Shown: positions 41,342 to 51,800, counted from the first letter of the stretch. The stretch is 64,000 bases of DNA from Alphaproteobacteria bacterium (GCA_023259375.1 JAHFQC010000009.1:1-64000), one strand, 5' to 3'. Notes: generated from the letters alone by a model not told the origin. Program-made: numbers and translations.

Positions 41342-43990
41342 ATGCGCCGTTCAAACATGCTCGCAATCTTGCTCTCTACAGCTTCGGCCGCGGTTCTTTC
41401 GACATCGCTTGATGCCTCGGGGGCAACGATAAATATCGCGCCCGGCCAGACGTACAATATCGCGGCCTCTACGTCGGACGATGTCGTCAATAACGGCCAT
41501 CTCGTAATTGGGACGGGGAGGCCTTCGACGATCATGCTCAGCGGAGATGTTTCAGGCGCTGGCTATGTTTTTTTGAATTTCAGTGCTTTTGGTAGTAATG
41601 TGATCCTAACCGGCACAAACACCTATACCGGAGTAACGTCCGTACTCGGTACGTTGTCGATCGGCAATGGCGGAAATAGCGGGACCCTTGCTGGCGATGT
41701 CTATATTCTGAATCTCGGGGAAGTCGTATTCAATCGCTCTGGTACCTACTCTTATGCTGGAACCATCACAGGCTTTGCTCTGCGGCCGTCGCCGACAATA
41801 GGGGGGGCGGTTTATGTGACTGGCGGCGGCACGATGATTTATACAGGAACCGCCGTAGCGACTGTCATCGTTGAGTCCGGTACGACACTGCAAGTCGGGG
41901 ACGGCGGAACCGCCGGCAAACTCGATTATGCCGTCGCGAATGACGGTACGCTGATCTATAATCAGTCAGGCACCAACTACGTCGACATTGAGATCGGCGG
42001 TACCGGCAGCGTCATATTGCGGGGCGGCGGCACTTACATATTCGGCCAGGAATTCTATCAAATTAGATCCTCAAAGACCTATTCAGGTGATACCATCGTT
42101 GAACATGCAACGCTGGAAGTTCCCGAGCAGGATAGTTGTTACCCTGAGCTAAACTGTCTATCGACCGTATCTAGCATCGTGCTCAATAACGCGAGTGATG
42201 TCAGTCTCGTTTTTGAAGACTTGGCCTGGGCAAGAGTGAAGTCTCTGTTCGGTGGTGGTTCGTTGGGCGGAAACACGCTGCTCAATGGGCGTTCGGACTT
42301 GATCGTCATAAATGGCGGAAATTATGCGGGCGTGATCTCAGGTTCAGGAACGTTCAGTGTCGAGAGCGGCACAATGGTTCTCTCCGGTGACAATACGTAT
42401 ACCGGCGGTACGAGAATATATCGTGATGCCACACTGCAAGTTGGCACTGGCGGGGCATCGGGTTCGATCGTGGGAGACGTTGAGAACGAAGGAACGCTCA
42501 TTATCGACCGTTCCGGAGTGTTGCTACTGTCCGGCAAGATGGAAGGACCCGGAACATTACAGAAAACCGGCAGTGGCACGTTGGTGTTGAACGGTGTGAA
42601 CGCTTACACGGGTTTGACGACAGTCTTTGCCGGCACGCTCGAAGTCGGCGACACCGCTCATCCTACTGCGACGCTCGCCGGCGACGTGTCTGTGGCGGCT
42701 GGCGCGGTTCTGAGCGGTCATGGACAGGTTCTCGGTACGATCAGTGGGGCCGGTACAGTCAGGCCCGGCGGATCCGTCGGTACGTTGACAGTCGGCAGTT
42801 ACACGCAGAATTCCGACAGTACGCTTGCCATCAACGTGGAGCCGAACGGGAGCGCCGCACTTAATGTCACCCATACGGCGACCCTCGCCGGCAAACTCGC
42901 AATCACGCTTGCGCCAGGCATGGCCCCGTGGGCATCTGAAAGCATTTTGACGGCCGGAACGATTGTCGGGCAGTTTTCGTCCATTGCGGTCTCAGATCCC
43001 GCGTCCGACATTTATGCGGTCGACTATCTGTCCAATGCCGTTGTGCTGACCGTCGAGGCCCGCCGAGCAGGGCAGATCTATGGTGATGTGATCTCGGCTG
43101 CGTTGGACGGCGGTCATGCGCTCAACGGTTTGCTGCTCGACCATCGCACCTCCTGTCAATCTGGTCAGAGCTGGTGTGTATGGGGGAGCGGCTTCGGGGG
43201 CATGGGATGGTTCGATACCAATACGGCCGAGGCAAATGCATTCAAGTTTAAGCGGGCTGGCGCAATCGCGGGCCTCGACGCCGTTTTTGCAGGCGGTCAA
43301 ACTATCGGCTTTGCTGTATCGTTCAACCAGACCTCGGTGACGGTCTCTCAGGGTTGGGGCAGTGCCCTTATCAGCTCTGTGTCAGGTGCGGTGACGGGCT
43401 CCGCACCGTTATGGCTTGGCGAGATCAGAGCCAGCCTCTTCGGTACAATCAATAATGCTTCCAGTCGCCGCGATCTAGGATCGTTCGGTATCGCCGAAGG
43501 GAGCCCCGATAGCTATACCTATGGGGGCGCAGCGGAATATGGGGTCAGTTTGTTCGGCGGCTCGGTAGTGCCATTGGCGGGTATCAGTATCGTTGACGTG
43601 CACCAGAAAGCGATGGCCGAAGAGGGTGTAGGAACCCTTGGGTATTCGCAGCAGTCTACGGACTTTACCTCGGTCCGCGGCGAACTCGGTGTGCGCCTGC
43701 AGCGTTCGTTTACGACTGCCGGTGGTGTGAATCTTGTTCCGCATCTGCGCATGAGTATGCAGCAGAAACTAAACGAGGCTGATCAAGCCGTCGCACTCGA
43801 GCTGAATGGTCATCCGGAGAGCAGCTACTACCCGTCCTTTGCTGAACCAGCCATTACAGCGTTTGCGGCAACGGCCGCTCTAGACATCTCGTCCGGACAA
43901 AACTGGGATGTGCGGGTATCGACCGGAACGAGGCTTAGCGCTCGGGAAAAGCAGGTTGTGATCGGAGCGGGCGGTTCGTATCGCTTCTGA
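41342..43990 (+). CDS. Autotransporter (type Va) with PATR-type passenger repeats
   Basis: An 882-residue protein. A signal peptide (SNMLAILLSTASAAVLS) is followed by a passenger of beta-helical repeats such as VILTGTNTYTGVTSVLGTL, MVLSGDNTYTGGTRI and LVLNGVNAYTGLTTVFAGTL, the autotransporter-associated repeat. From about residue 610 comes the outer-membrane beta-barrel (CVWGSGFGGMGWFDTN... AGAIAGLD), ending in aromatic Phe (IGAGGSYRF), as BamA substrates require. It likely displays a surface adhesin or similar. Base and codon use are less GC-biased than its neighbours. Its stop lies 3 bases from the convergent cobT stop. Confidence 0.9.
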   Translation: MRRSNMLAILLSTASAAVLSTSLDASGATINIAPGQTYNIAASTSDDVVNNGHLVIGTGRPSTIMLSGDVSGAGYVFLNFSAFGSNVILTGTNTYTGVTSVLGTLSIGNGGNSGTLAGDVYILNLGEVVFNRSGTYSYAGTITGFALRPSPTIGGAVYVTGGGTMIYTGTAVATVIVESGTTLQVGDGGTAGKLDYAVANDGTLIYNQSGTNYVDIEIGGTGSVILRGGGTYIFGQEFYQIRSSKTYSGDTIVEHATLEVPEQDSCYPELNCLSTVSSIVLNNASDVSLVFEDLAWARVKSLFGGGSLGGNTLLNGRSDLIVINGGNYAGVISGSGTFSVESGTMVLSGDNTYTGGTRIYRDATLQVGTGGASGSIVGDVENEGTLIIDRSGVLLLSGKMEGPGTLQKTGSGTLVLNGVNAYTGLTTVFAGTLEVGDTAHPTATLAGDVSVAAGAVLSGHGQVLGTISGAGTVRPGGSVGTLTVGSYTQNSDSTLAINVEPNGSAALNVTHTATLAGKLAITLAPGMAPWASESILTAGTIVGQFSSIAVSDPASDIYAVDYLSNAVVLTVEARRAGQIYGDVISAALDGGHALNGLLLDHRTSCQSGQSWCVWGSGFGGMGWFDTNTAEANAFKFKRAGAIAGLDAVFAGGQTIGFAVSFNQTSVTVSQGWGSALISSVSGAVTGSAPLWLGEIRASLFGTINNASSRRDLGSFGIAEGSPDSYTYGGAAEYGVSLFGGSVVPLAGISIVDVHQKAMAEEGVGTLGYSQQSTDFTSVRGELGVRLQRSFTTAGGVNLVPHLRMSMQQKLNEADQAVALELNGHPESSYYPSFAEPAITAFAATAALDISSGQNWDVRVSTGTRLSAREKQVVIGAGGSYRF

Positions 43991-43993
43991 CGG

Positions 43994-45889
43994 CTAAGCG
44001 CGCTTGTGGGCGCGCTTGCCGCCGCGGCGGGTTTTGCGGCGGTCAGCTTCTTCGGCGAAAAGGCCGATGAGCTGGTCGGTCATGGCACCGCCGAGCTGTT
44101 CGGCGTCGACGATGGTGACGGCGCGGCTGTAATGGCGGGTCACGTCGTGGCCGATACCGATGGCGACGAGTTCGACCGGCGAGCGGTTCTCGATGTAGTC
44201 GATCACCTTGCGGAAATGGCGTTCGAGATAGTTGCCGCTGTTGACCGACAGCGTGGAATCGTCGACCGGGGCGCCGTCGGAGATCACCATCATGATCTTG
44301 CGCTGTTCGGGCCGGGCGGCGAGGCGGCTGAACGCCCACATCAAGGCTTCGCCGTCGATGTTTTCCTTCAAGAGGCCTTCGCGCATCATCAGGCCAAGAT
44401 TCTTACGGGCGCGGCGCCACGGCTCGTCGGCGTTCTTGTAGATGACATGGCGCAGGTCGTTGAGACGGCCGGGATTGAGCGGCTTTTCGGCCTTGATCCA
44501 CTTCTCGCGGGCTTGGCCGCCTTTCCACGCCCGCGTCGTGAAGCCGAGAATCTCGACCTTGACCGAGCAGCGTTCCAGCGTCCGCGCCAGAATATCGGCG
44601 CACATCGCCGCGATCATGATCGGGCGGCCGCGCATCGAACCGGAATTGTCCAAGAGCAGCGTCACCACGGTATCGCGGAACTCGGTGTCCTTCTCCATCT
44701 TGAAGGCGAGCGGCTGCATCGGATCGATCACCACGCGGGTCAGTCGCGCCGAGTCGAGCAGGCCTTCTTCGAGATCGAAATCCCAGGAACGGTTCTGCTG
44801 CGCCTGCAACAGCCGCTGCAGCTTGTTGGCCAGCCGCGCCACCACGGCTTGCGCCTGTTGCAGCTGCTGGTCGAGGAAGCTGCGCAGCCGCGTCAGTTCC
44901 TCCGGGTCGCACAGTTCGGTGGCGTGGACGACTTCGTCGAATTCGGTGGTGTAGACCTTGTAGTCCCAGTTGGTGCTGTCGCCGTCAGGCAGGTCGGGCC
45001 GCCACGGCTTGACGCCTTCGTCCGGCGTTTCGGCGTCGCCCATCTCGGCGTCGTCGGCGCGCTGCTCGGCGGCAGCCTGATCGCTGGTCTCGCCTTCGGT
45101 TTCGCGCAGTTCGGCATCGCTGGTGGCGCCTTCGCCTTGCGAATCCTCGCCTTCGCCGCCTTCCTGGTTCTGTTCGGCGTTCTCGGATTCTTCGCCGCCT
45201 TGCTCGGAGTCTTCGTTCTCCTCGCCTTCCTCGTAGAGATCGAGGTCGCGCAGCACCATGCGGGTCTGCTTGGCGAACGCCGCCTGATCGCGTAGTGCGG
45301 GCAGCAGATCGTTGAGCGTCTTGCCGGCGCGGCTCTCGACATAGTCGCGCCACAGCTCCACGGCGGCCTTGGCCGAGGGCGGCGGCGGGGCGCCGGTAAG
45401 TTTCTCGCGCACCAGGATGCCGAGCACGTCGGCGAGCGGCGCTTCCTTGCGGCTGTGGGCCTTGGCGAGGCCGCGCTGGGCCGCACGGGCTTCGAGCCCG
45501 GCCGCGAGATTGGCGGCGACGCCTTCCATCGCCAACGATCCGATCGCTTCGACGCGCGCCTGCTCGGCGGCTTCGAACAACGCCGCGGCGTCCGGCATCA
45601 TCGGCTTGTTGGCGCGATGGATCTTGTCGTCGTGATAGGCGAGCTTCAGCGCCTGCGCATCGGCGGTGCCGCGCAGGATCGCGAGTTCCTTCGGCGAAAA
45701 TGATTTCGACGGCGCCGGCAGTTGCGCCCGTTTGGGTCCGTTGCCGGCAAAGAACTTGACCACCGACGACCACCAGGTCGACGGCTCGGTGACATAGGAG
45801 ACTTCGAGTTCCGGCTCGCCCGCCAACGCCCTCAGCGTGCCGGAGACGGCACGTTTGACGTCTTCGGTCGGCGAGTCATTGGGATTCAC
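43994..45889 (-). CDS. cobT: Aerobic cobaltochelatase subunit CobT
   Basis: A 631-residue subunit of the CobNST chelatase, which inserts Co2+ into hydrogenobyrinic acid a,c-diamide in the aerobic B12 pathway. The N-terminal half is helical, a strongly acidic Glu/Asp/Gln stretch lies at about 225-290, and the C-terminal von Willebrand A domain has the MIDAS motif [13 protein letters not shown] and [11 protein letters not shown]. The end [20 protein letters not shown] is duplicated at 40927. It overlaps cobS by 4 bases. Confidence 0.95.
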   Translation of the reverse strand: MNPNDSPTEDVKRAVSGTLRALAGEPELEVSYVTEPSTWWSSVVKFFAGNGPKRAQLPAPSKSFSPKELAILRGTADAQALKLAYHDDKIHRANKPMMPDAAALFEAAEQARVEAIGSLAMEGVAANLAAGLEARAAQRGLAKAHSRKEAPLADVLGILVREKLTGAPPPPSAKAAVELWRDYVESRAGKTLNDLLPALRDQAAFAKQTRMVLRDLDLYEEGEENEDSEQGGEESENAEQNQEGGEGEDSQGEGATSDAELRETEGETSDQAAAEQRADDAEMGDAETPDEGVKPWRPDLPDGDSTNWDYKVYTTEFDEVVHATELCDPEELTRLRSFLDQQLQQAQAVVARLANKLQRLLQAQQNRSWDFDLEEGLLDSARLTRVVIDPMQPLAFKMEKDTEFRDTVVTLLLDNSGSMRGRPIMIAAMCADILARTLERCSVKVEILGFTTRAWKGGQAREKWIKAEKPLNPGRLNDLRHVIYKNADEPWRRARKNLGLMMREGLLKENIDGEALMWAFSRLAARPEQRKIMMVISDGAPVDDSTLSVNSGNYLERHFRKVIDYIENRSPVELVAIGIGHDVTRHYSRAVTIVDAEQLGGAMTDQLIGLFAEEADRRKTRRGGKRAHKRA

Positions 45890-46878
45890 GCCACCAGCAC
45901 CTTTGCGGCGCTTTCCGGCAGGTCTTCACCGAAGGCGCGCTGATAGAATTCGGCCACGGTGCCGCGCTCGAGCTCGTCGCACTTGTTGAGGAAGGTGAGA
46001 CGGAACGCGAAACCGACATCGCCGAAGATTTCGGCGTTTTCGGCCCAGGTGATGACAGTACGCGGGCTCATCACGGTCGAGAGATCGCCGTTGATGAAGG
46101 CGTTGCGCGTCAGATCGGCGACGCGGACCATGGCGTCGACTTTCTTGCGCTTCTCCGGCGTCGCATAGGCGGGAACCTTGGCGACCACGATGTTCACTTC
46201 GGTATCGTGGGCGAGATAGTTGAGGGTCGCCACGATGCTCCAGCGGTCCATCTGGCCCTGGTTGATCTGCTGCGTGCCGTGATAGAGGCCGGTGGTATCG
46301 CCGAGGCCGATGGTGTTGGTGGTCGAGAACAGGCGGAACCCCGGATGCGGACGGATCACGCGGTTCTGATCGAGCAGGGTGAGCTTGCCTTGCACTTCGA
46401 GCACGCGCTGGATCACGAACATCACGTCGGGACGGCCGGCGTCGTATTCGTCGAACACCAGCGCCACCGGGTGCTGCAGCGCCCACGGCAACAGGCCTTC
46501 ACGGAACTCGGTGATCTGCAGGCCGTCCTTGAGGACGATGGCGTCCTTGCCGACCAGATCGATGCGGCTGATGTGGCTGTCGAGGTTGATGCGCACGCAC
46601 GGCCAGTTGAGGCGCGCGGCGACCTGTTCGATATGGGTCGACTTGCCGGTGCCGTGATAGCCCTGGATCATGACGCGGCGGTTGTGCGCGAAGCCGGCAA
46701 GAATGGCGAGCGTGGTATCGCGATCGAAGCGGTAGGCCGGATCGAGATCGGGCACGTATTGGGTGGCTTGCGAGAAGCCGGGTACTTTGATCTTGGCCTC
46801 GATGCCGAACGTCGCCTTCACATCGAAGGTGGTGTCGGGCTTCAAGGAGGGATCGAGGCCTTCAGTCTCAGTCGTCAT
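45886..46878 (-). CDS. cobS: Aerobic cobaltochelatase subunit CobS
   Basis: A 330-residue MoxR-like AAA+ ATPase that forms the motor complex with CobT for cobalt insertion. Walker A is [15 protein letters not shown], Walker [14 protein letters not shown], with sensor region FRLFSTTNT and an arginine-bearing [10 protein letters not shown] segment. The N-terminus [26 protein letters not shown] is typical of CobS. cobN is not in the window. Order dnaJ-like, cobS, cobT on one strand is standard for alphaproteobacteria. Confidence 0.95.
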   Translation of the reverse strand: MTTETEGLDPSLKPDTTFDVKATFGIEAKIKVPGFSQATQYVPDLDPAYRFDRDTTLAILAGFAHNRRVMIQGYHGTGKSTHIEQVAARLNWPCVRINLDSHISRIDLVGKDAIVLKDGLQITEFREGLLPWALQHPVALVFDEYDAGRPDVMFVIQRVLEVQGKLTLLDQNRVIRPHPGFRLFSTTNTIGLGDTTGLYHGTQQINQGQMDRWSIVATLNYLAHDTEVNIVVAKVPAYATPEKRKKVDAMVRVADLTRNAFINGDLSTVMSPRTVITWAENAEIFGDVGFAFRLTFLNKCDELERGTVAEFYQRAFGEDLPESAAKVLVA

Positions 46879-46938
46879 TTGCTTGGGTCCGGCAGTTCCG
46901 CCGCGGTGGAAGAGGTGAGGGCGCCGAACGCGCCGTCG

Positions 46939-47547
46939 TCAGCTGACAATGCCTGACGCTTTAAGGACGCCGTAGGCCTTGATTACCTGCTTCAGTCGCT
47001 CTTCGGTGCCCCGGTCGCCGCCATGCGCGTCGGGGTGGAAACGCTTTACGAGTTCCTTATACCTCGCCTTGATTTCGTTCAAGGTTGCGCTGGGTTCGAG
47101 GTCGAGGATGTCGAATGCTTGGCTCTGCAAACGGGTTAATACCCGTTCAGGACGTCGGGGTTTAGGTTCCGCGTCGTCACCAAACACGGCGAGATCGTCT
47201 TCGACCCGGAAAGAGCCGTGAAAAGGGCCGCTTTCGCCCTTCACACCCGCGGCGCGCTTGCCGATCGGCCATGTCGGGCGATGTCCGAGCGAGGCTTCTT
47301 CCTGGAACTGGGCGATGGCGGATTCCGTCATGCCCTTGAAATAGTCCCACTTCTCGTTGTGTTCGCGGGCGTGCTTGAGACAAACCCAGAGATACTCGGA
47401 AATCTGGTCCCGGCTTTTGGGCACTTTATAAGCACCTTCGCCGGTGCATCCCTTGACCGCGCAAGGGCGCACCTTTGGCTTTTCGACAACATCCGGCTTG
47501 ATGCGGATGCTTTGTCTGAACCGCGAAGTGAAACCCGTTTTCGTCAT
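46939..47547 (-). CDS. J-domain (DnaJ-like) protein
   Basis: A 202-residue protein with its J domain at the C-terminus: QAFDILDLEPSATLNEIKARYKELVKRFHPDAHGGD with the essential HPD. The N-terminal part has a CAVKGCTGEGAYKVP Cys pair followed by YLWVCLKHAREHNEKWDYF, possibly a small zinc site. J proteins stimulate DnaK; this type habitually precedes cobS. It is divergent from bolA. Confidence 0.9.
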   Translation of the reverse strand: MTKTGFTSRFRQSIRIKPDVVEKPKVRPCAVKGCTGEGAYKVPKSRDQISEYLWVCLKHAREHNEKWDYFKGMTESAIAQFQEEASLGHRPTWPIGKRAAGVKGESGPFHGSFRVEDDLAVFGDDAEPKPRRPERVLTRLQSQAFDILDLEPSATLNEIKARYKELVKRFHPDAHGGDRGTEERLKQVIKAYGVLKASGIVS

Positions 47548-47629
47548 GGGAGGATTATGGAGTTCGTTCGTGAAAAAACAAGAAAACGAAGCGCTTGACA
47601 GAAGGTTTTCCCCCCGGCTTCATGCCGCA

Positions 47630-47899
47630 ATGGGTATGACTGACACAATTCGGACGAAATTGACCGCCGCTTTCGCGCCGGATCAACTTGAAGTGATCGA
47701 CGACAGCGCAAGCCACGAAGGCCATCTGGGTCACGACCACGGCGGCGAGACACATTTTGTCGTGAAAATTGTAGCCGCGGAATTCGCCGGCCTCAGCCGC
47801 GTCGAACGCCAGCGCCGGATCTACGCCGTTCTCTCCCACGAACTGCTGACGCAGGTCCATGCACTGCAGCTGGAGACGAAAGCGCCGGGGGAAGCTTAG
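47630..47899 (+). CDS. bolA: BolA-family protein
   Basis: An 89-residue BolA protein, partner of monothiol glutaredoxins in Fe-S handling. Typical segments: LEVIDDSASHEGHLGH.. ETHFVVKIVAAEFAG and VERQRRIYAVLSHELLTQVHALQLETKAP. ATG 47630 or the ATG two codons later may be used. A perfect -35 hexamer TTGACA stands at 47595-47600, but the matching -10 (about 47618) is weak. It is convergent with the next gene, whose stop is 4 bases away. Confidence 0.92.
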   Translation: MGMTDTIRTKLTAAFAPDQLEVIDDSASHEGHLGHDHGGETHFVVKIVAAEFAGLSRVERQRRIYAVLSHELLTQVHALQLETKAPGEA

Positions 47900-47903
47900 C
47901 CGC

Positions 47904-48470
47904 CTATTGGTCGCGCTTCGATATGCACGGAACCATTATCGAAGTCGTCATCAAAGTGTATTTGCCGGGAGTATGGGCGGTTTTTATTGTGACGTCGCTT
48001 CCTGAAGGCAGCGGTACGTATGCTTTGGTTGCTGGTCGGCGAACGACATCGGCCGCGCGATAACGATACACCGTCATCCCTCCCCAACGGTCGCTTGGTT
48101 CAACGGGGGCCCAGGAGCGGAGCTCGTCCACGCTGCCGCCATCGTCAGGGATGCTGAGAACGGTGCAAGTGCGAAGGGCTTCACATAATTTCCCGTCTTG
48201 AGCAGGAATTTCGATCGTCCCTACGTCTCCGCTCAGCCTCCGGTCTTTGTTGTCCAGATGCCATGATGTTAAGCGAATGCCCGCCGTAGTGGGAAGCTGC
48301 GGCTCCTCAATCGCACCCATCGCCTTGGCGGCAGCTAATGCCGCGACAGGTTGAGCGTTCGTTTCGATACAGATCTGCTTGAACGCTGTGAACAGCGGTA
48401 GAGGCGTTTCGGCCCAACCAACGGTTCCGACCAGCGGGATAATAACACTCAAGCCCATTATAGCGCGCAT
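47904..48470 (-). CDS. Exported protein of unknown function
   Basis: A 188-residue protein with a signal peptide (MRAIMGLSVIIPLVGTVGWA) starting at ATG 48470, just after a GGGG..GGGGG stretch. The mature part has three Cys (ICIETN, KLCEALRTC) and a beta-rich C-terminus. No family is recognised. It is somewhat less GC-rich than its neighbours and lies between bolA and corC, probably as a lineage-specific gene. Confidence 0.55.
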   Translation of the reverse strand: MRAIMGLSVIIPLVGTVGWAETPLPLFTAFKQICIETNAQPVAALAAAKAMGAIEEPQLPTTAGIRLTSWHLDNKDRRLSGDVGTIEIPAQDGKLCEALRTCTVLSIPDDGGSVDELRSWAPVEPSDRWGGMTVYRYRAADVVRRPATKAYVPLPSGSDVTIKTAHTPGKYTLMTTSIMVPCISKRDQ

Positions 48471-48562
48471 GGCCCCCGTCCCCCACGTTGGCAAGCCATT
48501 GTACCTGAATCGTTATCGAAGAGAAGGATGGCCGACGCATCGAGGCAGAAACCGCGCAGTCT

Positions 48563-49867
48563 CTACTTTCCCCCCGCCGGTTCCGCTTTCACCACGCCGC
48601 CGGGCGGGACCACGCGCAGGACGGTGATCTGGTTTCTCTGCCGGCGCAGGACTTCGAACTTGAAGCCGTAGAACGCGAAGCGCTGGCCGACTTCGGGGAT
48701 GGTGCGGGCTTCGTGGATGACGAGGCCGGCGATGGTGGTGGCTTCTTCGTCGGGCAGGTTCCAGTCGAGTTCGCGATTGAGATCGCGGATCGGCGTGGTG
48801 CCTTCGATCAGATACGTCCCGTCGATCTGCGGGCGGATGCCGGGCGGCACGCGCGGCGCCTGTTCGTCGGGAATGCGGCCGAACACTTCGTCGAGCACGT
48901 CCTCGCGCGTCACGAGGCCCATGATGACGCCGTATTCGTCGACCACCAGCGCAAAATGGGTGCGTCGCTCGCGATAGGCTTCGAGCAGTTCTTCCACCTT
49001 CATGGTTTCGGGCACGAACCAGGGCGGTGAGGTCAGGGCGCCGAAATCGAGGTGCTGGAACGCTTCCTTGTTGGCCAGCACCGCGCGCACCAGATTGCGG
49101 GTGCGCAAGACGCCGACGATGTTGTCGGGCTCGTCCTTCCACACCGGCACGCGGGCGTGGCGCGAGGCCATCAGTTCGCGCACGATGTCTTCGCGCGGCT
49201 GGTCGATGCCGATGGTCATCATCTTCTTGCGATGGGTCATGACATCGCCGACCGTGAGGTCGCGCAGGTCGAGCACGCCGGAGATCATGTCTCGGCTTTC
49301 GCGTTCGACCGAGCCCTGCTCGTGGCGGAGATACACGGTGCCGCGGATTTCATCGTGCACTTCGTCGGCGACAATGCCCTTGTTTTTGCCGGAGACGCCG
49401 AATAGCTGCAGCAATACCCAGACGATCTTCTGCACCGCGCTGACGATGGGTCCGAGGATCGCCACCACCATCTGAACCGGCCGCGCCACGGTGAGGGCGA
49501 AGCGGTCAGTACGGGCGATCGCCAACGTCTTGGGCAGCACTTCGCCGAAGATCAGGATCACGGCCGTCATGATCGCCGTCACGATCACCACCGCGTTATG
49601 GCCGAAGCGGTCCTCCAGCACGTAGGTCGCGATCGACGACGACAGGATGTTGACGAAGGTATTGCCGAGCAGCAGCGCCCCGATCAGCTTCTCGCGATTG
49701 CCGACCAGCTTGTTGACAAACGCGGCGGCGGCGGAGCCGTCCTTTTCGAGTTGATGCATCTTGCCCGGCGATACGGCGGTCAGCGCCGTCTCCGATCCGG
49801 CGAAGAAGGCCGACAGGCACAAAAGCCCGGCAACGGCAGCGATCGTGACGATGAGAACGGTATCCAT
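48563..49867 (-). CDS. CorC/HlyC-type CNNM membrane protein
   Basis: A 434-residue protein: DUF21/CNNM membrane domain (about 1-190; LSAFFAGSETALTAVSPGKMHQL, GNTFVNILSSSIATYVLED), two CBS domains (MTHRKKMMTIGIDQPREDI; VPETMKVEELLEAYRERR with VDEYG), and a C-terminal CorC_HlyC domain (TTIAGLVIHEARTIPEVGQRF). Members are implicated in Mg2+/Co2+ efflux, and haemolysis claims are historical. It is downstream of aroB on the same strand, as in many alphaproteobacteria, but about 300 bases of repeat-like DNA intervene. Confidence 0.92.
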   Translation of the reverse strand: MDTVLIVTIAAVAGLLCLSAFFAGSETALTAVSPGKMHQLEKDGSAAAAFVNKLVGNREKLIGALLLGNTFVNILSSSIATYVLEDRFGHNAVVIVTAIMTAVILIFGEVLPKTLAIARTDRFALTVARPVQMVVAILGPIVSAVQKIVWVLLQLFGVSGKNKGIVADEVHDEIRGTVYLRHEQGSVERESRDMISGVLDLRDLTVGDVMTHRKKMMTIGIDQPREDIVRELMASRHARVPVWKDEPDNIVGVLRTRNLVRAVLANKEAFQHLDFGALTSPPWFVPETMKVEELLEAYRERRTHFALVVDEYGVIMGLVTREDVLDEVFGRIPDEQAPRVPPGIRPQIDGTYLIEGTTPIRDLNRELDWNLPDEEATTIAGLVIHEARTIPEVGQRFAFYGFKFEVLRRQRNQITVLRVVPPGGVVKAEPAGGK

Positions 49868-50175
49868 GGCGAACCTCTAGCGACGCACGGAGTATATTCG
49901 CGATGCGCGGAGCAAACAAAGAATGTCATCCCCGGCGGAGCGAAGTGGCGCGCTTTATCTGCCCCCGCGGGCGCAAGATTTTCGTCGCTGGCACAAAGAC
50001 CGTGGGGGAAGTCCGGCGGAGCCGGGAAGGGGGGCGTGGTTCGTGTCGGAATGAAGCCCCCTACGGCGCTTCGCGCCACTTCCCCCACGCGTTACATACC
50101 AACGCTGAAATCCTCCCACGCGCGGGGGCAGAGAACTGCACCTCTCCGCGCCTCCGCGTGACCTTATTGGTGGGT
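49868..50175. repeat. Repeat-like spacer between aroB and corC
   Basis: 308 bases without a supported gene. It contains GTCATCCCCGGCGGAGCG near 49925, related to the GTCATCCC elements at 58208 and 58308, and CTCCGCGCCTCCGCGTGACC near 50144, related to a phrase near 58530. Such mosaics of short dispersed repeats commonly mark former recombination sites. Confidence 0.5.
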
Positions 50176-51267
50176 TCAGCTCACCACGTCGCGCACCGCG
50201 TCCACCGGGACTTCGTCGGTGACAAAGCCGTTGCCGATGCCGTGGGCGAGGACGAAGTTCAGCTTGCCGTCCTTGACCTTCTTGTCGTGCGCCATGGCGG
50301 CGAGGAGGACGTCGGGGCTCGGGCGTTCGCCGGGGATGTCGGCAATCGCCGACGGCAGGCCGATGGCCTTGGTGTGGGCTTCGACCCGCGCCGCATCTTC
50401 CGGCGAACACAGACCGAGCTGCGCCGAAAGGCGGAACGCCAGCACCGTGCCGATGGCGACGCCTTCGCCGTGCAAGAGGCGGTCGGAGAATCCGGTCGCC
50501 GTCTCCAGCGCGTGGCCGAACGTATGGCCGAGGTTCAGCAGCGCCCGTTCGCCTTTCTCGCGTTCGTCGTGTTCGACAATGGTCGCTTTCATCTGGCAGG
50601 CATGGGCGACCGTGTGGACGATGGCGTCGTGCTCGCCATGCAGGGCGCGGGGCGCATTCTGCTCCAGCCAGGCGAAATAGTCGGCATCGCGTACGGCGCC
50701 GATCTTCAGCACTTCGGCATAGCCGGCGAGCAGTTCGCGCCGCGGCAGGGTGCCAAGCACATCGGTATCGGCGATCACCACCTTGGGCTGATGGAACACG
50801 CCGACGAGGTTCTTGCCTTCGGGAATATTGATCCCGGTCTTGCCGCCGACCGAGGAGTCCACTTGGCTCAGCAGCGTCGTCGGCACCTGGGCGAACGAGA
50901 CGCCGCGCTTCAGGATGCCGGCGGCAAAGCCGGTGAGGTCGCCGATCACGCCGCCGCCGAACGCCACCACCAGTCCGCCGCGGTCGACGCCGGTGGCGGT
51001 CAGCTCGCTGATCAGCTTTTCCAGCCAGAAGAAGCTTTTGGTGCTTTCGCCGGCATCGACGGTGATCGGATGCGGCTCCAGTCCGGCGTTTTCCAGGACG
51101 CCGAGAAAGCGGTCGAGATGGAGGAACGCGACATTGGCGTCGGTCACGACCGGCAGCGGCCCGCGCGCGAACGGCGCGATCAGCTTTCCGGCTTCGGCCA
51201 GCATGCCGGGGCCGACATGAATGTCGTAGCTGCGCGCACCCAGATCGATTGTGATGCGTTCGTTCAT
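50176..51267 (-). CDS. aroB: 3-dehydroquinate synthase
   Basis: A 363-residue NAD+- and metal-dependent enzyme converting DAHP to 3-dehydroquinate, second step of the shikimate pathway. Motifs: VAFGGGVIGDLTGFAA, DSSVGGKTGINIPEGKNLVG, and ALLNLGHTFGHALE with metal-binding His. The length is standard. It overlaps aroK by 4 bases, so the two are coupled and provide two steps of aromatic amino acid synthesis. Confidence 0.96.
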   Translation of the reverse strand: MNERITIDLGARSYDIHVGPGMLAEAGKLIAPFARGPLPVVTDANVAFLHLDRFLGVLENAGLEPHPITVDAGESTKSFFWLEKLISELTATGVDRGGLVVAFGGGVIGDLTGFAAGILKRGVSFAQVPTTLLSQVDSSVGGKTGINIPEGKNLVGVFHQPKVVIADTDVLGTLPRRELLAGYAEVLKIGAVRDADYFAWLEQNAPRALHGEHDAIVHTVAHACQMKATIVEHDEREKGERALLNLGHTFGHALETATGFSDRLLHGEGVAIGTVLAFRLSAQLGLCSPEDAARVEAHTKAIGLPSAIADIPGERPSPDVLLAAMAHDKKVKDGKLNFVLAHGIGNGFVTDEVPVDAVRDVVS

Positions 51268-51800
51268 GGTACCCAGATCCTGGTTTCGGTCAGTGTGGTC
51301 ATCAGCCGCTCGACGGCGATTTCGTGCGGTGCGTTCTGGCTGTCGACCGTGATATCGGCCAGAGCATAGGTCGGTTCGCGTTCCGCCAGCAGCTTTTCGA
51401 GCGTGCCGCGCGGATCGGCGGTTTTGAGCAGCGGCCGGTTGCTCTTGCGCTTGACGCGCATGAACAGGATGTCAAGCGGGGCGCGCAGCCAGACGGTGAC
51501 GGTGTTCGCTTTCAACTGCTCGCGGATTTCCGCCGACATGAAGGCACCGCCCCCGGTCGCCAGCACATGCGGCGCTTTCTCGGCCACCAGGCGCGAAATT
51601 ACCTTTCGTTCACAGTCCCGGAACGCAGCTTCGCCATAGGTCGCGAAAATCTCAGGGATAGGCTGTCCGGCGGCGGCTTCGATTTCGTTGTCGGCATCGA
51701 AAAAATCCACAGCCATGCGAGTTGCCAGGCGGCGGCCGATCGAACTTTTTCCCGCCCCCATCATTCCGACTAGTGCTATCGTTTTGGTCAGCTGCCCCAT
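51264..51800 (-). CDS. aroK: Shikimate kinase
   Basis: A 178-residue kinase that phosphorylates shikimate with ATP. Walker A is GMMGAGKSSIGRRLA; shikimate-binding residues are in FFDADNEIE, FRDCERKVI and ATGGGAFM; the lid carries RVKRKSNRPLL. It is the first gene of aroK-aroB, divergent from the small membrane protein/xerD operon 100 bases away. Confidence 0.95.
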   Translation of the reverse strand: MGQLTKTIALVGMMGAGKSSIGRRLATRMAVDFFDADNEIEAAAGQPIPEIFATYGEAAFRDCERKVISRLVAEKAPHVLATGGGAFMSAEIREQLKANTVTVWLRAPLDILFMRVKRKSNRPLLKTADPRGTLEKLLAEREPTYALADITVDSQNAPHEIAVERLMTTLTETRIWVP

